64,000 bases of DNA from NCBI GenBank assembly GCA_041658785.1, contig JBAZZL010000003.1, forward strand, positions 1 to 64,000, written 5' to 3'. Each line of letters opens with the position of its first letter. Positions within the stretch are counted from its first letter, which is position 1. This DNA is from JAHJGG01 sp041658785 (GTDB lineage Bacteria > Patescibacteriota > Patescibacteriia > Magasanikbacterales > UBA922). Below, in pieces: positions 24,280 through 32,668 of the stretch. The notes beneath the pieces were generated by a model. The model was not told the DNA's origin, did not search any database, and saw only the letters and a list, made by a program, of their open reading frames with translations. Position numbers and translations under genes: made by a program.

Positions 24280-24659
24280 AAATTATACGAGCGGCAAATT
24301 TTAAGCCACTTATTAGCATAGCTTTCCGTGCACCGCTTATAAAAAGCGTATTTTTCATCTTCGTATCTTCCCGCGATATTGAAATCGGTAATCTCCCGAA
24401 AATCTCTCGTTTGTTTTTGGTTTAGCGCCAAATCCGCCAATGCCGCCAGTCGCGCCAAATCGTGAATGCGCGGCGGTAATTCTTTCGTCTTCAAAACCAC
24501 GAGCCCCTTTAACAACTTTTCGATCGTGAGGTGAGCAAAAAATAAAGAGTCGCTATAGCGCCTGCCCTTGAAAAGATACAGCGCCGTATCCCAATTCCGG
24601 CTGGCAGAAAGGCGCCAATAGGAAATCTGTTTGCTAATTTTCTGTGACGAAAGCTGCAT
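24249..24659 (-). CDS. HEPN-domain protein (toxin of a HEPN/MNT pair)
   Basis: 136 aa, all helical. Typical HEPN features are YWRLSASRNWDTALYLF, FFAHLTIEKLLKGLVV (about 45-60), PRIHDLARLA and IAGRYEDEKYAFY. The classical RNase motif R-X4-6-H is not obvious; GRYEDE takes the place of the RYP motif of PF05168. It is first in the two-gene unit. Toxin function is inferred from the pairing with MNT. Confidence 0.82.
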   Translation of the reverse strand: MQLSSQKISKQISYWRLSASRNWDTALYLFKGRRYSDSLFFAHLTIEKLLKGLVVLKTKELPPRIHDLARLAALADLALNQKQTRDFREITDFNIAGRYEDEKYAFYKRCTESYANKWLKICRSYNLWLKRQYQKK

Positions 24660-24717
24660 AACATCCTTAGTATACGAAATAATTTTAGCAAAGTCAACAT
24701 TTTTTAGTTACCACCAA

Positions 24718-25860
24718 TCACGCCGATACATGAAAATAACACACATCCCCATCCTTCACCTCATACTCTTTCCCCACCAACTGCAACACTCCTTTCTCCT
24801 TCGCGCCGGCCCAGCCGCCGCACGCGACAAAATCCGGCCACGGCACAACGTCGGCTTTGATATAACCCTTGATAAAATCCGTATGAATCACGCCCGCGGC
24901 CCCCGGCCCCTTGGTTCCCCATTTAACCGTCCACGCCCGCGTCTCCGGCTCGCCGGAAGTGAAGTAAGTAACTAAATCCAACAATTTATAACCGGCGACA
25001 ATTATCTTATCCAACCCAGACTGCTCCAGCCCGCTCGCTTTCAGATACTCCCTCGCCTCCGCCGCCGTCAAATCCGCCAACTCCGCTTCCAACTTCGCCG
25101 AGATATTCACACCCACTTCGCTGTCTGTCAAAAAATTAGTTTCCTGCTTGTTTTCCCGCCAAAGCCCCGTAGCGAACGGGGTCCCGCTTCGTTGCGATGA
25201 CGGGACCCCGCTCGCTGCGGGGCCAGTTTCTTCGCAGTTAAAAACATACATCATCGGCTTCATCGTCAAAAGATGCAAGTCCTTTATTGTCAGCGCTTCC
25301 TCATCGGTGTAATCCAACGAACGCGCCGACTTGCCCGATTCCAAATGCGTGTTCAGTTTTTCCAACAATTCAATCTCCGCTTTGGTCTGTTTGTCAACGA
25401 GCCCCTTGGCCTTTTTTTTGGTATTCGCAAGGCGATTTTCCACTGTCTGCCAATCGGCCAAAACTAACTCCAAGTTGATCACTTCCGCGTCTTCTTTGGG
25501 ATCAACTTTATTATGAACGTGCATCACGTTAGCATCTTCAAACGCACGCACGACTTGAACAATCGCGTCCACTTCTCTGATGTGCGAAAGAAATTTGTTG
25601 CCCAGCCCCTCGCCTTCCGAAGCGCCTTTGACTAAGCCGGCGATGTCAACAAATTTAATTGCCGTAGGGATTATTTTTTTTGATTTTGAAACATCGGCCA
25701 GTTTTTGCAGGCGTTCATCAGGAACTTCAACAATACCAATGTTCGGTTCAATGGTGCAAAAAGGATAATTTTGCGCGTCGGCCTGCTTGCTGCGGGTGAG
25801 GGCGTTAAACAGGGTTGACTTGCCGACATTGGGGAGACCGACGATTCCGAGGGAGAGCAT
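24718..25860 (-). CDS. ychF: GTP/ATPase YchF (OLA1 family) with a palindrome-derived insert
   Basis: 380 aa from the ATG at 25860 (MLSLGIVGLPNVGKSTLFN). G1 is GLPNVGKST (8-16), G3 DIAGLVKGAS, and the C-terminal TGS domain ends GDVCYFHVSA. YchF prefers ATP and binds ribosomes. About residues 213-232 are encoded by a 60-bp imperfect palindrome (25164-25223), placed just after the MYVFNCEE strand, where YchF normally has a short loop. Upstream in-frame codons to 25908 exist but precede the conserved start. Confidence 0.93.
   Translation of the reverse strand: MLSLGIVGLPNVGKSTLFNALTRSKQADAQNYPFCTIEPNIGIVEVPDERLQKLADVSKSKKIIPTAIKFVDIAGLVKGASEGEGLGNKFLSHIREVDAIVQVVRAFEDANVMHVHNKVDPKEDAEVINLELVLADWQTVENRLANTKKKAKGLVDKQTKAEIELLEKLNTHLESGKSARSLDYTDEEALTIKDLHLLTMKPMMYVFNCEETGPAASGVPSSQRSGTPFATGLWRENKQETNFLTDSEVGVNISAKLEAELADLTAAEAREYLKASGLEQSGLDKIIVAGYKLLDLVTYFTSGEPETRAWTVKWGTKGPGAAGVIHTDFIKGYIKADVVPWPDFVACGGWAGAKEKGVLQLVGKEYEVKDGDVCYFHVSA
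25164..25223. repeat. 60-bp palindromic element inserted in frame in ychF
   Basis: Two 23-nt arms (25164-25186 and 25201-25223) match at 21 positions as inverted repeats around a 14-nt loop. The total is exactly 20 codons, so the reading frame is kept. In protein it reads roughly GPAASGVPSSQRSGTPFATG. Confidence 0.8.
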
Positions 25861-26041
25861 ATCATGATGCACGATACACGTATCACGAGTCATACACGAA
25901 TTGTCCAACTGATTTGTGATGTGTTTCTAGTGACTTGTGGCGTAGTTTGTGATGAGGACGCCATTATTATGAAGAAATGGGGATTAAAAGTCAACCGCGG
26001 GTGTCATTTTGTAAATATCATCTCGATTTATTTGAAAAACT

Positions 26042-26070
26042 TTGACTCTCTCTTTCTTTTTAATTATAAT
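26042..26070 (+). promoter_or_regulatory. Consensus promoter of the 30-aa gene
   Basis: TTGACT (26042-26047), 17 nt, TATAAT (26065-26070). Start expected near 26077, leaving a 14-nt leader with the SD. Confidence 0.8.
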
Positions 26071-26090
26071 TGAAGACGAAGGAGGTGCAC

Positions 26091-26183
26091 ATGTTTTGGA
26101 GACAGCTATCTTTCAATTTGGGAATAGTGCTCGCCCTTTCGTTGCTGGGAATCCTACTCGGCATGCTGATCGACAAGTGCTGA
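26091..26183 (+). CDS. 30-aa membrane microprotein
   Basis: The ATG at 26091 follows GAAGGAGGTG, an SD close to the anti-SD consensus with a 5-nt gap. The product starts MFWRQLSFNLG and has one hydrophobic helix (about residues 9-27) ending in IDKC. It is a single-span small protein with a C-terminal Cys. A near-consensus promoter and a terminator-like stem (26216-26290) frame it, so it is probably well expressed. No family is recognised. Its SD and composition resemble the GC-rich genes near 1-7 kb. Confidence 0.7.
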   Translation: MFWRQLSFNLGIVLALSLLGILLGMLIDKC

Positions 26184-26215
26184 TGTCCCCACCAGGCCAA
26201 AGGAGGTTCCCCACA

Positions 26216-26290
26216 AACCACCCGACGCCTGCCCCAATTCTGAAACAGATTCAGGGTTGAGGTAGGAGTTTCGCCGGGTGGTTTTGTTGT
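26216..26290 (+). terminator. Structured terminator of the 30-aa gene
   Basis: AACCACCCG (26216-26224) pairs with CGGGTGGTT (26275-26283), followed by TTGTTGTT. A CTGAAACAGATTCAG hairpin lies inside. It resembles the AACCACC/GGTGGTT stem at 2972-3033. Confidence 0.65.
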
Positions 26291-26297
26291 TGGAGGC

Positions 26298-26451
26298 GGG
26301 GTTTGGGCGGTAATCCGACAACCCTACCTCTGTCTCCTTCCCTTATGAAAGGAAGGAGAACCTTTTAAGAAAGTTCAACTAAATTCAATTGTTAGCCCCT
26401 TTCCATTCATAAGGGAAAGGGGTTGGGGATAGGGTTGTCGCCAAACACCCA
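26298..26451. repeat. MITE-like inverted repeat, about 150 bp
   Basis: CGACAACCCTA (26316-26326) and TAGGGTTGTCG (26430-26440) with matching outer flanks (GGGTTTGGGCG versus CGCCAAACACCC). Two inner hairpins (CCTTCC.../GGAAGG and CCCCTTTCC.../GGGAAAGGGG) complete it. No ORF. It fills the gap before tig. Confidence 0.7.
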
Positions 26452-26562
26452 CGCACCACATTGACTTTCCCCCCAAAATCAATTATCCTATAACAACATT
26501 ATCCGCATCAATTCGCGTTCGCAACTCATAAACCCTTCACCCTTAAACCCATAAATTCAATT

Positions 26563-27849
26563 ATGCAATATTCATCCAAAAAATTAGAAAAATCCCAAAT
26601 AGAAATCACCATCACCGTCACTCCTGAAGAATGCCGTCCGCACCTGGAAAAGGCGGCCCAGAGAATTTCCGTGCGGACCGCGATTAAGGGTTTCCGGCCA
26701 GGGAAAGCGCCGTATGATATTGTCAAACGCGAGGCCGGCGAGATGGCGATTTTGCAAGAAGCGCTGGAGTCAATTATTCAAAAAACTTTCTTCCATGCGG
26801 CAATAACCGAGGAAAAACTAGAGACTATCGGCATGCCGAAGATTGACGTTGACAAAATAGCGCCGGGCAATGATCTCGTTTACCGAGCTGTTGTCGCCGT
26901 TTTGCCGCTTGTTAATTTGCCTGATCTCAAAAAAATCAAAGTGGAAAAAAAAGAAGCCAAAATTGATGCTAAAAAAGTTGAAGAAACCCTTGACGCCCTT
27001 CGCGGCATGCGCGCCAAAGAGGTGATAAAACAAGGTCCTGCCCAAGGAACGGACAAACTGACGATTGATATGGACATGTTGATTGATAATGTGCCGGTGG
27101 AAGGCGGCCAAGCAAAGAATTACCATGTTTACCTTGGAGAAAGTCATTACATTCCGGGATTCAACGAGCAAGTGAAAGGGATGAAAGAAGGAGAGGAAAG
27201 AGAATTTCAACTGGATTTTCCTGTTACTCATTACCAAAAACACCTAGCCGGCAGAAGAGTTAATTTTAAAGTAAAAGCCAAGGGCGTTTACGAGCGCCAG
27301 TTGCCAGAACTTGATGAAGAGTTTGCCAAAACGTTCGGTCAGGAGAACGTGGAAAAATTGCGCGCGCTGGTTAATAACAATCTTTTGCAAGAAGCCGAAC
27401 AGAAAATCAAGCAACAAACCGAGATTGATATTTTGGAACAGCTTATCGCGAATACTGAATTCGGCGATCTGCCGGAAGTCTTGATTGATTCCGAGCGGCA
27501 AAAAATGTTTTACGAACTCAAGCGCGATCTGGAGCGAAACGGAGTTTCTATTGAACAATATTTGCAAGACATTAAAAAAGGAGAAAAAGAACTGTTTGAA
27601 GATTTCAAAAATCAAGCCGAAAAACGCGCCAAGGCCGCGCTGATTTCCCGCCAAGTCGCGAAAGAGCAAAATATTATTGTTTCAGACGAAGAATTAGATA
27701 AAGAAGTCGAGCTTATCCGGCAGGCCTATGCCAATGATAAAGATACGCGAGAAAATTTGAAAAAACCTAAAGTGAGAGAATCTCTCGCGGTGACGGTGCA
27801 GAATCGGAAGATAATGGAGTATTTACGAGCGGCCATATTGTCGTCCTGA
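26563..27849 (+). CDS. tig: Trigger factor
   Basis: 428 aa. The ribosome-binding domain (about 1-115) holds the signature GFRPGKAP (47-54). The PPIase (FKBP-like) domain spans about 160-245 with YLGESHYIPGFNEQVKGMKEGE. The helical chaperone domain continues to the end. It folds nascent chains at the ribosome exit. Full length. The AAC-rich gap before the start has no clear SD. Confidence 0.95.
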   Translation: MQYSSKKLEKSQIEITITVTPEECRPHLEKAAQRISVRTAIKGFRPGKAPYDIVKREAGEMAILQEALESIIQKTFFHAAITEEKLETIGMPKIDVDKIAPGNDLVYRAVVAVLPLVNLPDLKKIKVEKKEAKIDAKKVEETLDALRGMRAKEVIKQGPAQGTDKLTIDMDMLIDNVPVEGGQAKNYHVYLGESHYIPGFNEQVKGMKEGEEREFQLDFPVTHYQKHLAGRRVNFKVKAKGVYERQLPELDEEFAKTFGQENVEKLRALVNNNLLQEAEQKIKQQTEIDILEQLIANTEFGDLPEVLIDSERQKMFYELKRDLERNGVSIEQYLQDIKKGEKELFEDFKNQAEKRAKAALISRQVAKEQNIIVSDEELDKEVELIRQAYANDKDTRENLKKPKVRESLAVTVQNRKIMEYLRAAILSS

Positions 27850-27873
27850 ATCCCGATTCGCATCGGGATAACA

Positions 27874-27893
27874 TTGTCATTCCGGAATGACAA
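27874..27893. repeat. 20-bp palindrome of the TTGTCATTCCGGAATGACAA family
   Basis: It lies between tig and the DUF167 gene, after an ATCCCGA/TCGGGAT hairpin (27850-27869). Same core as at 20745-20774. Confidence 0.7.
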
Positions 27894-27901
27894 AAAGATC
27901 T

Positions 27902-28123
27902 ATGTTCATCAAACTAAAAACCATTCCTCGCTCTTCCCGCGACCAAATAATCAAGCTCTCTGAAAACGAATACAAAGTAAAACTAACCGCGGCGCCAGTT
28001 GACGGAAAAGCGAACGATAGTCTAGTTGAATTGTTAAGCGAGGAGTGGAACATCCCAAAATCAAAAATAAAAATCGCCAAAGGCTTGGCGAGTAGAAAAA
28101 AGCTGGTTGAAATTTTAGATTAA
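27902..28123 (+). CDS. DUF167 (YggU-like) protein
   Basis: 73 aa from the ATG at 27902 (MFIKLKTIPRSSRD). The DUF167 motif KVKLTAAPVDGKANDSLVELL (about 25-45) and the end SRKKLVEI are clear. Small alpha/beta proteins of unknown function, widespread. It abuts the convergent yidD gene with no gap. Confidence 0.9.
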   Translation: MFIKLKTIPRSSRDQIIKLSENEYKVKLTAAPVDGKANDSLVELLSEEWNIPKSKIKIAKGLASRKKLVEILD

Positions 28124-28399
28124 CTATTCAGGCAAATCTATCCCGCCTCTGCTCCATGGATTACACCGCAAAACCCGCCAAATAATTTTAGGAATGCCAA
28201 TAAGGATTCCTCTTTTTTTTATCACCTGGCTGGAGTATTCACTGCAGGTTGGAAAATACTTGCAATAGCCGTGCGGGCGGACGCGCTTGGCCCAGAAACT
28301 ATGATCTGGAGAGAGGATTTTTTGATACAATTTTATTAATAAGACCATCAAGCGCCTTGGGAGAAGAAATGATTTTTTATAATTTTGTTTAATTTTCAT
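28124..28399 (-). CDS. yidD: Membrane protein insertion efficiency factor YidD
   Basis: 91 aa. The family core KLYQKILSPDHSFWAK, then CKYFPTCSEYSSQVIKKRG and a C-terminal RVLRCNPWSRGGIDLP, with the three conserved Cys. YidD assists YidC-dependent membrane insertion. The insert KRVRPHGYC is longer than in E. coli, as in many CPR. It overlaps rnpA by 11 nt. Confidence 0.95.
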   Translation of the reverse strand: MKIKQNYKKSFLLPRRLMVLLIKLYQKILSPDHSFWAKRVRPHGYCKYFPTCSEYSSQVIKKRGILIGIPKIIWRVLRCNPWSRGGIDLPE

Positions 28400-28772
28400 A
28401 CAACAGCCTCGCTCTTTTAAACACCGTCATAATCGCTTTTTCTATCTCCGCATATTCACAATCTAAAATATCCGCTTTCGCCAACACCGCGATCATGTAT
28501 CCGCTTTTTATTTTTTTTTCTTTCAGCAACAATCTCACCACCTCGCGCATCCGCCGCTTTATCAGGTTCCTTTTTACCGCGCTTTTGCTGACTTTGATCC
28601 CAACCACAAATCCAATTTTTAGATCATCTTTTGGATACTTTCGGCGAGGGTATTTTTTTGGATCTATTTTCCAAATTTTTATATTCAAAAAATCGCCGGC
28701 AATAAATCCGCCCTCCTTGAAAAGAATTTCAAAATCTTTCATTTTGCGGAGCCGGTATTGTTTCGGGAGCAT
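28389..28772 (-). CDS. rnpA: RNase P protein component
   Basis: 127 aa. It starts MLPKQYRLRKMKDFEILFKEG and carries the RNR signature as SKSAVKRNLIKRRMREVVR (about 70-88). It binds RNase P RNA for tRNA 5' processing. rpmH, the usual upstream neighbour, is not here; gpmI lies 6 nt upstream instead. Confidence 0.95.
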   Translation of the reverse strand: MLPKQYRLRKMKDFEILFKEGGFIAGDFLNIKIWKIDPKKYPRRKYPKDDLKIGFVVGIKVSKSAVKRNLIKRRMREVVRLLLKEKKIKSGYMIAVLAKADILDCEYAEIEKAIMTVFKRARLLYEN

Positions 28773-28777
28773 ATTAG

Positions 28778-30283
28778 TTATTTTATAAGCAGTGAAGCGC
28801 TGGTCATTTCTTTTGGTTTTTGCAAGTCCATCAAATCAAGAATTGTCGGCGCTGTTTGATTAAGAAAGCCTGCTTTTGGCAGTTTAACACTTTGTTCGGT
28901 GATAACCAGCGGCACCCCATTGAATGTATGCGCGGTATGAGGCTGGCCAGCATGATGCATGTATTCAATATTGCCGTGGTCTGCGGTAATAAAAACAGTA
29001 TAGCCAAGCTCTGCTGCCATGGGGACAATTTGCGAGAGCGCGCGATCTACCGCCAGCACCGCTTTTATGCCCGCGGCCATCTCCCCGCTGTGTCCCACGA
29101 TATCTCCATTGGCAATATTGCAAACCAAAAAATCAAAAGATTTAGTTTCTAGCGCGCGAATTAGGGATTTAGTAATTTCCGGCAAGCTCATTTCAGGCTG
29201 AGGCGCGTAGTTTTCCAATCCCAAAGAAGGAATGATGATCCTGCTTTCATTGGCAAAAGTGAGTTCCCTGCCGCCATTAAAAAAATATGTAATATGAGCG
29301 TATTTTTCTGTTTCAGCGATGCGAAATTGCCTTAGCCCTTGCGAGTCCAACCGCTCCGGCAACGTGTTGTTTGGAATTTGTTTGGAAAATAATACTTGAA
29401 CATCGGAGAAATCATCATGGTACTTAGCCATGCTCGCCAAAAAAAGATTTTGCGGCACCTCAATTGTCTGCTGAATTGCATGCGGCGCGCGCTTGGTAAA
29501 TAGCCGCGCCATCTGGCGCATTCGATCAGCGCGAAAGTTGAAAAAGATTATCGCGTCGTTATTATTTACAGTGTGGTCAGAAAAATTCGCCGGTTGCATG
29601 AATTCGTCGGTTATTTTTTCCGCGTATCTTTTTTCGATGTATTTTATCGGACTGTCTGATTGAATTTCATCATTTTTTAAAATAGCATTATATGCTGTTA
29701 TTGTCCTTTCCCAATTTTCTGTTCTATCCATTCCAAGCGATCTGCCAATCAGGGTGCTGATAGCAACATTGTCCGGAAGTTTTTTTTGCAATGGCCGCAA
29801 CAAGCCCAATGCGCTCATTGGAGGCATGTCGCGCCCATCCAGATAGAGGTGCAACGCGGTTGAGCTCATTTTTTCTTTTTGCGTCCATTCAATCAGCGCG
29901 TTCAGGTGATTGATATGTGAATGTATACCCGCGTCGCTCAACATGCCAACAAGATGCAGGGCGCTGGCATATGTTTCAGTGTGCTGTTTTATTTTTTGGA
30001 GGATTTCATTATCAAAAAAAGTTCCATTTTCAATAGCTTTATCAATGGCAGCGGTCTGTTGCCACACCACTCGCCCGGCGCCAATGGCGGTGTGTCCGAC
30101 TTCTGATCCGGAGAGGCAGCCGTTCGGCAAACCGACAGATTCTTCTTTGCAGTGGAGATTTGAGTTTGGATAAATCTTCAGAAGATTGTTCCAGTATGGC
30201 GGATCAGCCTCGGCAATCGGGTTGTGTTCTTTTTTTGGATTGATTCCCCAGCCATCAAGTATTAAAAGAAGAATTTTTTTCAT
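28778..30283 (-). CDS. gpmI: 2,3-bisphosphoglycerate-independent phosphoglycerate mutase
   Basis: 501 aa of the alkaline phosphatase superfamily. LLILDGWGINP holds the first metal Asp. SGSEVGHTAIGAGRVVWQ (about 58-75) contains the phosphorylated Ser. Further metal ligands are DGRD, GRSLGMDR, NFRADRMRQ and, near the C-terminus, ADHGNIE and HTAHT. It interconverts 3- and 2-phosphoglycerate in glycolysis using Mn2+. Full length. Confidence 0.96.
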   Translation of the reverse strand: MKKILLLILDGWGINPKKEHNPIAEADPPYWNNLLKIYPNSNLHCKEESVGLPNGCLSGSEVGHTAIGAGRVVWQQTAAIDKAIENGTFFDNEILQKIKQHTETYASALHLVGMLSDAGIHSHINHLNALIEWTQKEKMSSTALHLYLDGRDMPPMSALGLLRPLQKKLPDNVAISTLIGRSLGMDRTENWERTITAYNAILKNDEIQSDSPIKYIEKRYAEKITDEFMQPANFSDHTVNNNDAIIFFNFRADRMRQMARLFTKRAPHAIQQTIEVPQNLFLASMAKYHDDFSDVQVLFSKQIPNNTLPERLDSQGLRQFRIAETEKYAHITYFFNGGRELTFANESRIIIPSLGLENYAPQPEMSLPEITKSLIRALETKSFDFLVCNIANGDIVGHSGEMAAGIKAVLAVDRALSQIVPMAAELGYTVFITADHGNIEYMHHAGQPHTAHTFNGVPLVITEQSVKLPKAGFLNQTAPTILDLMDLQKPKEMTSASLLIK

Positions 30284-30309
30284 AGACTAAAAGCATCGGA
30301 AAGGATTCT

Positions 30310-30654
30310 TTAAGCGGCCTCTGACAGAGCTTGTTTTTTTGTGGAAGTATCATCTCTAGTTTGTCCTGGTAATTTGATTTCTGTGAGAGGTATTTCTTTA
30401 AAACCCATTGGGTTGCCATGCAGGCCGCTGGGATTGGTACGGGGAGCAAAAGAGTCTGCTTTGATTATTTTTTGATTTAATTTATCAGGATCTTTTGGGA
30501 CAAGAATGTCTCCAAAAGGAACATTTTTTGATTCCATATAAAATAATATTAATCCGTCTCCGTCTCTGTCCGCCGAGTTGGCGGACTGCGCCGGATAGGT
30601 TTTTGGTTTAATCCCAATTTTAATATCTATACCATTCGTGTTTATACGGCCCAT
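30310..30654 (-). CDS. Small unknown protein containing a palindrome-derived segment
   Basis: 114 aa from the ATG at 30654 (MGRINTNGIDIKIG), overlapping the end of ahcY by 35 nt. Polar, no membrane segment, no recognised domain. SANSADRDGD is encoded by a TCCGCC/GGCGGA palindrome (about 30568-30584), of the same class as the one in the SpoIID gene. It may be real, since it fills the ahcY-gpmI gap on the same strand, but coding evidence is modest. Confidence 0.4.
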   Translation of the reverse strand: MGRINTNGIDIKIGIKPKTYPAQSANSADRDGDGLILFYMESKNVPFGDILVPKDPDKLNQKIIKADSFAPRTNPSGLHGNPMGFKEIPLTEIKLPGQTRDDTSTKKQALSEAA

Positions 30655-32029
30655 TGACGCTAACATTAATATACCCCGCCTGTTCTTTCGTTAATCTCGT
30701 CAGTTTAACCCCAATCTTATCCAAATGCAAACGCGCCACTTCTTCGTCCAGTTCTTTGGGGAGAGTGGTAACGCCGATCGGATGTTTTTTGGTCCAAAGT
30801 TCAATCTGGGCGAGCGTCTGATTGCTGAAACTATTACTCATCACAAAGCTAGGGTGGCCGGTGGCGCAGCCCAGATTGACGAGCCGGCCCTCGGCCAAGA
30901 GATAGATTTCATTGCCATTGGGAAAAATATATTTGTCCACCTGCGGTTTGATATTGATTTTTTTAACGCCGTTTAGTTTATTTAGCGGTTCAACTTGAAT
31001 TTCATTGTCAAAATGTCCGATATTGCAGACAATCGCCTGATCTTTCATTTTTTCCAGATGTTCAACGCGGATGACGTCTCTGTTTCCGGTGGCGGTGATG
31101 TAAATGTCCGCCCGCCCCAGAGTATTTTCAACAGTAGTAACTTCATAGCCCTCCATCGCCGCCTGCAAAGCGCAGATGGGGTCAATCTCGGTTACAATCA
31201 CTCGCGCTCCCTGCCCGCGCAGGGCTTGGGCGCAGCCCTTGCCCACTTCGCCATAGCCGCAGACGACCGCCACTTTGCCGCCGATCATCGCGTCCATGGC
31301 GCGGTTCAGCCCGTCCAGTACCGAATGGCGGCAGCCGTAGATGTTGTCAAATTTTGATTTGGTGACAGAATCGTTGACGTTGATGGCGGGGAATAATAGC
31401 TTTCCTTCTTTTGCCAACTGATATAGCCGATGCACGCCCGTGGTCGTTTCTTCGGATACGCCCTTCACATTTTTTGCCACACCTGTCCAGAGGTTTTGTT
31501 TTTTCGCGTAAAGATTTTTTAACGCTTTCATCAACTCTCTAAAATCTTCTCCTTCGCCCGAATAATCTTTTTTCAAAAGCGCGGGGTTGTTTTCTATTTC
31601 CACGCCTTGGTGGATCATGAGCGTCGCGTCGCCGCCATCATCAACAATTAAATTCGGCCCTTGCCAATTTCCAAAATCAAGCGCTCTCATCGTGCACCAC
31701 CAATAATCCGCGAGCGTTTCGCCTTTCCAGGCAAATACCGGAATGCCCGTTTTCGCTATCGCCGCCGTGGCATGGTCTTGCGTGGAAAAGATGTTACAAC
31801 TGGCCCAGCGCACTTTGGCGCCGAGGGCGGCGAGCGTTTCAATCAAGACCGCGGTCTGAATCGTCATGTGGAGCGAGCCGGTGATTTTCGCGCCTTTCAA
31901 CGGTTTTGTTTTCGCGTATTTTTTCCTGATCGCCATGAGGCCGGGCATTTCTTTTTCCGCGATTTCAATTTCTTTGCGGCCGAGGAGGGCGAGGGAGAGG
32001 TCGGCGACTTTGTAATCTGTTTTTGGCAT
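30620..32029 (-). CDS. ahcY: Adenosylhomocysteinase
   Basis: 469 aa. The substrate domain has GAKITGSLHMTIQTAVLIETL and NIFSTQDHATAAI. The NAD-binding Rossmann fold has VCGYGEVGKGCAQALRGQGA (about 258-277), and the end GPYKHEWYRY is the C-terminal Lys/Tyr that reaches the partner's NAD. It hydrolyses S-adenosylhomocysteine to homocysteine and adenosine, relieving product inhibition of methyltransferases. Full length. A 300-bp inverted repeat lies upstream. Confidence 0.96.
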   Translation of the reverse strand: MPKTDYKVADLSLALLGRKEIEIAEKEMPGLMAIRKKYAKTKPLKGAKITGSLHMTIQTAVLIETLAALGAKVRWASCNIFSTQDHATAAIAKTGIPVFAWKGETLADYWWCTMRALDFGNWQGPNLIVDDGGDATLMIHQGVEIENNPALLKKDYSGEGEDFRELMKALKNLYAKKQNLWTGVAKNVKGVSEETTTGVHRLYQLAKEGKLLFPAINVNDSVTKSKFDNIYGCRHSVLDGLNRAMDAMIGGKVAVVCGYGEVGKGCAQALRGQGARVIVTEIDPICALQAAMEGYEVTTVENTLGRADIYITATGNRDVIRVEHLEKMKDQAIVCNIGHFDNEIQVEPLNKLNGVKKINIKPQVDKYIFPNGNEIYLLAEGRLVNLGCATGHPSFVMSNSFSNQTLAQIELWTKKHPIGVTTLPKELDEEVARLHLDKIGVKLTRLTKEQAGYINVSVNGPYKHEWYRY

Positions 32030-32040
32030 AGTGCTTATGA

Positions 32041-32338
32041 AAATTAACCTAATTTCTAATACTTTGAATTACGAAACGTAGATTTTCATCATTCCCATTT
32101 AAAGGACTCTTCGCAGTGTGAATCGGTCTTCGCGGTAATCCGCACCTCATCCCCCTGCCCCTTCTCCTTGAAGGAGAAGGGGGGTTGCCAATTGTCCATC
32201 TGGCTTCCCCTCTCCTTTTAGGAGAGTGGCTAGGGGTGAGGTGCGGGTTACCGCGAAGAGTTTTCGGAACGGTGAGTGACAGTTGTGTGCCGTTTCGTAA
32301 TTCAAAGTAATTAGAAATTAGGTCAATTAGGTTAATTT
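32041..32338. repeat. MITE-like element, copy 1, about 300 bp
   Basis: The outer arms 32041-32077 and 32291-32338 mirror each other (ending ACTTTGAATTACGAAACG) apart from a 9-bp duplication in the right arm. Inside, CGCGGTAATCCGCACCTC and GAGGTGCGGGTTACCGCG form a second inverted pair around two CCTTCTCC/GGAGAAGG-type hairpins. No ORF. Copy 2 is at 44599. Confidence 0.8.
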
Positions 32339-32358
32339 AAAACTTCTACATGCAAGAA

Positions 32359-32437
32359 TTATCCTCTGTATACTAAATACCCCACATAAACCGCGTACAT
32401 CATCACAAACATCACCCCCTGCCAGCGGTCTAATTTG
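32359..32437 (-). pseudogene. C-terminal remnant of a Na+/Ca2+ antiporter
   Basis: The minus-strand frame reads LDRWQGVMFVMMYAVYVGYL and then VYRG-stop. This matches the final helix of the CaCA family, where GxLxRWEG precedes a hydrophobic last helix. The rest of the gene is absent, and sequence upstream of 32437 does not continue the frame. It is a deletion scar beside two inverted-repeat elements. Confidence 0.6.
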
Positions 32438-32525
32438 TGTTAAGAAAATAAAACAGACCTTATTATAGTCCGGTTAGAGGAGAAAGACAAGTTTTTGAGG
32501 CAGATTAATTTATGTAATCTAGAAT

Positions 32526-32659
32526 TTACGCGTTTGAAATCTGATTCACTTTTTAGGTAAAAGGAGTAACAGACGACCCAAAGGGAGTCTGTCCAACGAC
32601 CGAATTGAACGCACTCCCCACGGGTCGTGCGTTACTCCAATTTATAATGAAACGCGTAA
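32526..32659. repeat. Inverted-repeat element with TTACGCGTTT ends
   Basis: TTACGCGTTT (32526-32535) and AAACGCGTAA (32650-32659) are perfect terminal inverted repeats. GGAGTAAC (32563-32570) and GTTACTCC (32631-32638) with CGACCC/GGGTCG form a second pair inside. It lies directly after the PfkB gene's end. Confidence 0.65.
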
Positions 32660-32668
32660 GTTCTGTAA

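Noticed and set aside
32041..32338. Insertion sequence with transposase
   Set aside because: The element has long inverted repeats but no reading frame of useful length, so it is at most non-autonomous.
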